Assembly: GCF_900696085.1 (NCBI RefSeq)
Contig: NZ_CAADFC020000032.1
Span: 186,001-250,000 of the forward strand
From: Bradyrhizobium ivorense
GTDB lineage: Bacteria > Pseudomonadota > Alphaproteobacteria > Rhizobiales > Xanthobacteraceae
DNA length: 64,000 bases
Direction of reading: 5' to 3'
The notes under the pieces are model-generated. The model was not told the origin of the DNA and made no database searches. It saw nothing but the letters and a program-made list of their open reading frames with translations. Numbering within the stretch: the stretch's first letter is position 1; each line of letters begins with the position of its first letter. Both the position numbers and the translations under genes were made by a program. Positions 59,058 through 64,000 of this stretch are shown here, in pieces.

Positions 59058-60002
59058 CTAAAGCGCCCGCGCTGCGCGGCGCAGCGATTGCGGCGGCTGG
59101 CCGAAGGCGCGGATGAAGGCGCGGCGCATCCGCTCGGGATCGCGGAAGCCGGTAATCTCGGCGACGCGCTCGATCGCCTCGCCCGACGACTGCACGCGCT
59201 GCCGCGCCACCTCGATCCGCAATCGCTCCACCGCCTTCGACGGCGTGGTGCCGGTCTCGGCGATGAAAGCGCGGGTGAAATGCCGCGAGCTCATGCCGGC
59301 CTTCTCGGCGAGGTCCTCGACGGTGAGCGGCGAATCGAGATGCTCGCGCGCCCAGGCCAGCAGCGGCCCGAACCGGCCGTTCGGCGTCTTCAATTCCAGC
59401 AGCGAGGAAAACTGCGACTGCCCGCCGCTGCGCCGATGGTACAGCACGAGCTGCCGCGCGGTGTTCTGCGCGATCTCGTCGCCATAGTCCTCCGTGATCA
59501 TCGCCAGCGCGAGGTCGATGCCGGCGGTGATGCCGGCCGAGCTCCAGATGTTGCCGTCGCGGACGAAGATCTGATCCGGCTCGAGCTTGATCTTCGGATA
59601 GCTCTTCACGAAATGCGGCGTGCGCTGCCAATGCGTGGTGGCGCGGCGGCCGTCGAGCAGGCCGGCCTCGGCCAGCACATAGGCGCCGGAGCAGACGCTG
59701 GCGACGCGGATGCCGCGGCCGGCCATCCGCCGCACGAACGCAAGCGTCGCCGGACAGGTCGCAGGCCCGCGCACGCCGTTGCCGCCCGCGATGATCAGCG
59801 TCGTGATCGCGGCCGACGGCTTGAAGCCGCGCGCGAGCATCTCGACGCCGGACGAGCTGCGCACCGGGCCGGCCTTCGCCGCCAGCGTCCGGATCGCCGG
59901 CGCGTTGCTGGCAAAGCGCGCTGCGATCTCGAACGCCGCGATCGGGCCCGCCGCGTCGAGCAGCTGGAAGTCGGGAAAGATCAGAATGCCGATCATCGTC
60001 AA
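59058..60002 (-). CDS. GlxA-type transcriptional regulator (DJ-1/PfpI + AraC HTH)
   Basis: 314 aa. An N-terminal DJ-1/PfpI-like domain (about 1-165, with ASVCSGAYVLAEAGLLDGRRATTHW) and a C-terminal AraC-type double HTH (about 210-310: LAEKAGMSSRHFTRAF and ERVAEITGFRDPERMRRAFIRAFG). Such regulators control nitrogen or betaine/arginine catabolism in other bacteria. Divergent from a DJ-1 family enzyme gene, which is its likely target. Confidence 0.93.
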   Translation of the reverse strand: MTMIGILIFPDFQLLDAAGPIAAFEIAARFASNAPAIRTLAAKAGPVRSSSGVEMLARGFKPSAAITTLIIAGGNGVRGPATCPATLAFVRRMAGRGIRVASVCSGAYVLAEAGLLDGRRATTHWQRTPHFVKSYPKIKLEPDQIFVRDGNIWSSAGITAGIDLALAMITEDYGDEIAQNTARQLVLYHRRSGGQSQFSSLLELKTPNGRFGPLLAWAREHLDSPLTVEDLAEKAGMSSRHFTRAFIAETGTTPSKAVERLRIEVARQRVQSSGEAIERVAEITGFRDPERMRRAFIRAFGQPPQSLRRAARAL

Positions 60003-60034
60003 ATCCTCGCCGGTGATCCCAGGTCCTCAAATGA

Positions 60035-60054
60035 CCTCATGTCCGTAAATGAGG
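60035..60054. promoter_or_regulatory. Inverted repeat in the divergent GlxA / DJ-1 promoter region
   Basis: CCTCAT-N8-ATGAGG is a perfect palindrome, 32 bases from the regulator start and 72 from the DJ-1 start. A second related copy of TCATTT lies next to it. AraC-family regulators often bind such pairs of sites; this is inference. Confidence 0.45.
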
Positions 60055-60125
60055 GAAATACGGCATTTTGGACGGGAGGCCATCATGCCATTGATGCGCC
60101 GTCAAGCAATATTTGGAGGCTTCCG

Positions 60126-60812
60126 ATGTCCACCGCCCTGCAGATTGGCCTGCTCGTGTTCCCGAAGGTGACGCAGCTCGACCTCACCGGTCCGCTGCAG
60201 GTGTTCTCCTCGGTTCCCGGCGCCAAGGTGCATCTGATCTGGAAACGCATCGAACCGGTTGCGACCGATTCCGTCATGGTGCTGACGCCGACCACGACCT
60301 TTGCCGACTGCCCGCAGCTCGACGTGATCTGCGTGCCCGGCGGGCTCGGCACCGACGACATGGTCGGCGACGAGGAGATGTTGGCCTTCCTGCGCAAGCA
60401 GGCCGCTGGCGCCAAATACGTCACCTCGGTGTGCACTGGATCGCTGGTGCTCGGCGCCGCCGGACTGCTCAAGGGATATCGCGCCACGACACATTGGAGC
60501 GCGATCGATTTCCTCGCCGGCTTCGGCGCAATCCCAACCAAGACGCGCGTCTGCGTCGACCGCAACCGCTTCACCGGCGGCGGCGTCACCGCGGGCATCG
60601 ATTTTGCGCTGACGCTGGTGTCCGAGCTCGTCGACCGCAAGACCGCGGAAGCGATCCAGCTCAGGCTCGAATACAACCCGGCACCGCCGTTCAATGCGGG
60701 CTCACCCGACACCGCGCCGGCCGAGATCCTCGCTTCCATGAAGGAGCGGATCGCACCATCGCAGCTGCGGCGCACCGAGCTGATGGGCCACGCGGCGGCG
60801 CGGCTGGCTTGA
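60126..60812 (+). CDS. DJ-1/PfpI family protein, isonitrile hydratase-like
   Basis: 228 aa. The DJ-1 fold with the nucleophile elbow SVCTGSLVLGAAGLL, followed by TTHWSAIDFLAGFGA and a GGGVTAGIDFAL stretch, closely matches isonitrile hydratase-type proteins (InhA). Predicted activity is hydration of isonitriles or a related glyoxalase-type reaction; substrate unproven. A strong TTTGGAGG ribosome site precedes the ATG. Divergent from the regulator gene. Confidence 0.88.
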   Translation: MSTALQIGLLVFPKVTQLDLTGPLQVFSSVPGAKVHLIWKRIEPVATDSVMVLTPTTTFADCPQLDVICVPGGLGTDDMVGDEEMLAFLRKQAAGAKYVTSVCTGSLVLGAAGLLKGYRATTHWSAIDFLAGFGAIPTKTRVCVDRNRFTGGGVTAGIDFALTLVSELVDRKTAEAIQLRLEYNPAPPFNAGSPDTAPAEILASMKERIAPSQLRRTELMGHAAARLA

Positions 60813-61188
60813 GCCGCTGAGCCCACAACAGAAAAAGGCCGCCTGGTTGCCCGGGCGGCCTCTCCTGTCTCACGGTGGCTTCACATTAGCGGGCGATTTC
60901 AGGGCGTCTGCACCGGGGGCCTATGTCCCGGCCGCGTCCTACTCGGAAGCCGCTGCACATCGGGTCAGTCGCGATCTGGAGCCCGATCCGACGCGATGGT
61001 TTCCCATCTCCGTAAGATGGCTCTATTGAGCCGCGAGACCGCGCATCGCGCAAGCGGCAAGCAGCGCCCGCACCGCGCCTGTCCCCGCTGTTACCGTTGT
61101 CCACAGGCCGGCTGACGCTGTCACAGGAGTGCGTGCACTGCACGCGCGGCGCAACCCGCGCGCGTCACCGCACTCAGGGCGATAAAAG
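60813..61188. other. Intergenic region with a hairpin and no supported gene
   Basis: The GGCCGCC/GGCGGCC hairpin (60837-60860) has five T on its minus-strand side (60836-60832). Beyond it, about 320 bases hold no gene I can support; GCGTGCAC-TGCACGC near 61130 is a palindrome of unknown meaning. Confidence 0.5.
60837..60860. terminator. Hairpin between DJ-1 and NDUFA12 genes
   Basis: GGCCGCC and GGCGGCC pair around a ten-base loop. Its T-run favours termination of leftward transcription from the NDUFA12 gene; on the rightward strand it lies 25 bases after the DJ-1 stop. Confidence 0.6.
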
Positions 61189-61599
61189 TTAGCTTCCCGG
61201 GGTCCAGGCCTGGTAGTCGCCGGTCGCCTTGGGCCGGCGGCCGCTGGCCAGCGTCGAGCCGGACGGGCGGTAGGCCTGCGCGGTGCCGGTCATGTTCGGC
61301 ACATGCGGCTTCTGCCATTCCCGCGGCGAGTACTTCTGCTCGGTGGGCGGCACGTCGGTGGTGTGGTGAATCCAGCCGTGCCAGCCCGGCGGGATTCGCG
61401 ACGCCTCGGCGTAACCGTTATAGACCACCCAGCGCCGCTCGAAATGCAGCGTCGGATCGACCTCGCCGCCCTTGGTGCGATAATAGCGATTGCCCTGCTC
61501 GTCCTCGCCGACCAGCTCGCCATAGCGCGAGGTCCACAATTGCGTGCCAAAGGTCTGGCTGTTCCACCAGGTGAAGAATTTCAGCAGGAATTGTTTCAT
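61189..61599 (-). CDS. NADH:ubiquinone oxidoreductase subunit, NDUFA12 family
   Basis: 136 aa. Recognised by FTWWNSQTFGTQLWT, GEDEQGNRYYR, RRWVVYNG-YAEASRIPPGWHGWIHH and the C-terminal PPTEQKY-PREWQKPHVPN-MTGT stretch. This accessory subunit (human B17.2) is shared by alphaproteobacterial and mitochondrial complex I and helps assembly. It lies away from the nuo operon, as is normal. The C-terminus has an extra 20 residues. Confidence 0.95.
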   Translation of the reverse strand: MKQFLLKFFTWWNSQTFGTQLWTSRYGELVGEDEQGNRYYRTKGGEVDPTLHFERRWVVYNGYAEASRIPPGWHGWIHHTTDVPPTEQKYSPREWQKPHVPNMTGTAQAYRPSGSTLASGRRPKATGDYQAWTPGS

Positions 61600-61866
61600 G
61601 CGCGTCGGGCCACAGGTTCGGGGCAGTCGGGCTCTGATGCCACCTGAATCCGCAAATGTCCAGCCGCCGCCCGGGCGACTGCCGGCGTCGGCGAACCGGA
61701 GCTAGGTACCTCTGTTTGGCGACCAAATGACGCGGCTGCGGGCGCCTGCATTCACCCGCCATACATGTGCCGCTTGGCAAGCAAACATGACGCACAATCA
61801 GCGTGCGGCGCGGGAACGTCCAACCCCAGAAATGGTTAGACATGACCCGTCTTGATGGAGTCGAAA

Positions 61867-62511
61867 ATGGTCAATCTGAAGGTTTTGAGCACTGCTGCGG
61901 CGCTGGCGCTTGCGCTGCCGTTGGTGGTGCCGACTGGGTCGTTCGCGCAGGCACCCCAGGGTCGAGCTGGCGCCGGTGGCGGTGGTGGCGCCGGGGTCCG
62001 CGCCGGCGGCGGTGCGATGGGTGGTGGAATGAATGTTGGCGGCGGCGGAATGCGCGGCGGCATGGCCGTCGGCGGTGGCGGCGGGATGCGTAGCGGCATG
62101 GCTGTCGGCGGTGCCGGCCCGCGCGTCGCTGCCCCAAGCGCCGCTGCCCCAGGCGTCGCTGCTGGCCCGCGGGTCGGCGACGGCGGCAACTGGAGCGGCG
62201 GCGGCGGTCGCTGGGCCGGTGGCGGCGGACGCTGGCACGGTGGTGGCTATCATCGCCATGGCGGCGGGTTCTGGCCCGGCGCGGTGGTCGGCGGCGTGAT
62301 CGGCGCCGGGGTCGCCTCGGGCGCGTATTATGGCTATGGCCCGGGCTATTACGACGACAGCTACGGCTACTACGATGACGACAGCGCACCTGTCGCCGTG
62401 GAAACCGTTCCGAGCGGCGATGCGAGCTACTGCGCGCAGCGCTACAAGTCCTATGATCCGGCCTCGGGCACCTATCTCGGCTATGACGGCCTGCGGCACC
62501 CCTGCCCGTAA
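61867..62511 (+). CDS. BA14K family secreted protein, Gly-rich
   Basis: 214 aa. Signal peptide about 1-28 (cut near FAQ), a long Gly/Ala/Met/Arg-rich region (about 30-130), a membrane-like stretch GAVVGGVIGAGVASGAYY and the C-terminal BA14K motif YCAQRYKSYDPASGTYLGYDG. BA14K is an immunoreactive protein of Brucella; its role is unknown. The Gly-rich body is of the kind found on cell surfaces. ATG 61867 has GGAG eight bases before it. Confidence 0.88.
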   Translation: MVNLKVLSTAAALALALPLVVPTGSFAQAPQGRAGAGGGGGAGVRAGGGAMGGGMNVGGGGMRGGMAVGGGGGMRSGMAVGGAGPRVAAPSAAAPGVAAGPRVGDGGNWSGGGGRWAGGGGRWHGGGYHRHGGGFWPGAVVGGVIGAGVASGAYYGYGPGYYDDSYGYYDDDSAPVAVETVPSGDASYCAQRYKSYDPASGTYLGYDGLRHPCP

Positions 62512-62530
62512 TCCCGGAACTTCTTGCTTC

Positions 62531-62559
62531 AAAAGGGCGGCCAACGTGCCGCCCTTTTT
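62531..62559. terminator. Bidirectional terminator between BA14K and DMT genes
   Basis: AAAAGGGCGGC and GCCGCCCTTTTT pair around a six-base loop; T-runs are present on both strands, serving both convergent genes. Confidence 0.9.
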
Positions 62560-62562
62560 GGT

Positions 62563-63462
62563 TTATGCACGCAGCGCAATGGCGACCGCGACGAGCGTCA
62601 CCGCCAGCGCGGCGAGGTCGCTCGCGCTGAGCGGCTCGCGCAGCATGGCGGCCGCGCCGAGCACGCCGACGACAGGCACCAGCAGCGTTCCGATCGACGC
62701 GGTCGCCGCCGGCAACCGCTCGAGTGCCGCGAACCAGCAGACGTAGCACAGGCAGAACTGGATCAGCGTCATGTAGAGCATCGACGCCCAGCCGAGCGAC
62801 GACAGCGCGGCCAGCTGAGGCTGTTCGATCGCAACACCGATGATTGCGATCGGCACGCAGCCGATCGCAAGCTGCCAGGCCGCGAGCGACAATGGCGGCA
62901 TCGCCGCCAGCTTGAAGTGCTTGGTCAGCACCGTGCCGAGCCCGACACAGATCGCGCCCGCAAGCGCGAACAGAATGCCCGGCAACTTGCCGAGACTGGC
63001 GTCGAGACCACCGCCGCCGAGCAGCGCCGCGATGCCAGCGAGCGCCACCGCAAGCGCGAGCGCACGCGTGAGCGACACCCGTTCGCCGAGCAGCGGCCAG
63101 GCGACCAGTGCGACCCACACCGGGATCGAAATCCCGAGCACCGCGGCCTCGCTGGCGCGGAGCCAGATCAGCGCCAGCCCCATGCATGCGACCCAGCCGC
63201 CGATCGCCAGCGTCGACACCAGCGCAAGCCGCGGCCAGATGCCGGGCGGCACGCGCAGCGTCTGTCCGCGAGCGAGCGCCGCAAGACCGAGCCCGATCGC
63301 GCCGGTCACGCCGCACAGCCCGCGCGACGACAGCGGCGGCCATTCCGTGAGCAGGAACTTCATGATCGGAAAGTTGAGACCCCAGCCGATCGAGGCCACG
63401 ACGAGGAACAGGAGGCCGAGCGGTGACATCGGGGCGCGGCGGGCGGCGGGAACTGCGGTCAT
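62563..63462 (-). CDS. DMT superfamily transporter (EamA family)
   Basis: 299 aa, ten helices in two EamA repeats (first ends near PLLGERVSLTRAL, second near MLREPLSASDLAAL). Substrate unknown. Different from the other EamA protein at 14966-15901. Divergent from the response regulator at the window end. Confidence 0.9.
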   Translation of the reverse strand: MTAVPAARRAPMSPLGLLFLVVASIGWGLNFPIMKFLLTEWPPLSSRGLCGVTGAIGLGLAALARGQTLRVPPGIWPRLALVSTLAIGGWVACMGLALIWLRASEAAVLGISIPVWVALVAWPLLGERVSLTRALALAVALAGIAALLGGGGLDASLGKLPGILFALAGAICVGLGTVLTKHFKLAAMPPLSLAAWQLAIGCVPIAIIGVAIEQPQLAALSSLGWASMLYMTLIQFCLCYVCWFAALERLPAATASIGTLLVPVVGVLGAAAMLREPLSASDLAALAVTLVAVAIALRA

Positions 63463-63640
63463 TGGCCTGTCGTGAAGAGGATGGACAAATAGCGGTGATG
63501 TGTCAGAGCTAGCTGGAAATCTGCTTGTCAGCGAACAGCATATGCATTCTATGATACAGACTTTCTGTCTCGGTTCCGCCTTAATTGCCTAGTGGCCAAG
63601 CGAGTCGCCGGCACGCAAGGCCGTACAAAGAGGATGCATC

Positions 63641-64000
63641 GTGCCGCGCGTTCTCGTGGTCGACGACGACCCGATGGTGTGTGTTGCCATTGAGGTCTGT
63701 CTGCAGCGCCAGGGCTTTGAGGTCACCGTCGCCGACGGCGGTGAATCAGGCATGCGCGCGCTCGACAATGACATCTTCGATGTCATGCTGGTGGATGTCT
63801 TCATGCCGCATATGCGCGGCTTCGAGGCGATCCGCGTCTTCCACGAACGCGCCCCCGATATTCCGGTCATTGCGATGTCGGGCTACGCTTTCGCCAATGC
63901 CGACCGCGCGCCGGATTTCCTGCGGATGACGATCGAGCTCGGTGCATCCGCCTGCCTGCGCAAGCCGTTCACGCCGCAGGCGCTGATTGCGGCGGTCAAC
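63641..64000 (+). CDS. Response regulator, receiver domain, cut by the window end
   Basis: 120 residues visible, starting with GTG (MPRVLVVDDDPMVCVAIEVC) after AGAGGA. Receiver features: D8-D9-D10 pocket, phospho-acceptor D52 (MLVDVFMPHMRG), S80 in IAMSGYAF and K108 in CLRKPFTP. An output domain, if any, lies outside the window. Divergent from the DMT gene. Confidence 0.88.
   Translation, partial: MPRVLVVDDDPMVCVAIEVCLQRQGFEVTVADGGESGMRALDNDIFDVMLVDVFMPHMRGFEAIRVFHERAPDIPVIAMSGYAFANADRAPDFLRMTIELGASACLRKPFTPQALIAAVN

Noticed and set aside
60890..61180. Possible small RNA
   Set aside because: No convincing fold, promoter or terminator on either strand that fits a known class.
1..64000. tRNA, rRNA, CRISPR array, insertion sequence or prophage
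   Set aside because: None seen by eye; no cloverleaf with TTCGA arm, no regularly spaced repeats, and no transposase or integrase gene.

Overview
The window is high-GC, densely coded chromosomal DNA from an alphaproteobacterium, most likely Bradyrhizobium or a close relative in the Nitrobacteraceae (inference). The evidence is the block order rne / amidase / PBP1A / prfB, the block M48 peptidase / DsbA / aroQ / accB / accC / aat / DUF2155 / NDUFA12, BA14K and DUF1236 secreted proteins, a NodT-type outer-membrane factor, and several dispersed intergenic palindromes typical of that group. I see no tRNA, rRNA, CRISPR array, insertion sequence or prophage.

Layout. 0.1-4.7 kb: a peroxiredoxin with a histone-H1-like tail, an M23 envelope peptidase and a coupled DUF5666/DUF6502 pair. 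4.7-11.2 kb: the most interesting stretch. A small putative DNA-binding protein gene and, 0.7 kb on, a surface-polysaccharide cluster (54-aa membrane peptide, glycosyltransferase fused to an ABC-2 permease, Wzt/KpsT-like ATPase, second glycosyltransferase, O-antigen-ligase-like protein). Each has a sigma70-like promoter whose 17-bp spacer is occupied by a GTGKGA-N5-TCCCAC palindrome, with a second palindrome just upstream. 11.4-15.9 kb: an orphan branched-chain-amino-acid-type binding protein, a NodU/CmcH-family carbamoyltransferase and a DMT exporter. 16-26 kb: a beta-hydroxyacid dehydrogenase, prfB with an intact programmed +1 frameshift, PBP1A, an amidase, and RNase E with a very His-rich insertion.

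26-36 kb: an amino-acid oxidase, dctA, bioY, an aminotransferase, M48 peptidase, DsbA-like protein, two poorly characterised proteins and aroQ. 36-54.5 kb: accB-accC, then about 15 kb that separates them from aat: a histidine kinase / receiver / receiver-kinase trio with 4-base overlaps, an unknown protein, a six-gene MdtABC-like efflux operon with two small secreted proteins at its tail, and a DASS transporter. 54.5-64 kb: DUF2155, SDR, alpha/beta hydrolase, an ArsB/NhaD-like permease, a divergent GlxA-type regulator / DJ-1 pair, NDUFA12, BA14K, a second DMT transporter and a response regulator cut by the window end.

Functional themes are envelope and surface construction (peptidoglycan synthesis and hydrolysis, polysaccharide export, efflux, secreted disordered proteins) and core metabolism (fatty-acid initiation, shikimate, C4-dicarboxylate and biotin uptake). 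The dispersed repeats sit between genes and in several places overlap or supply stop codons.
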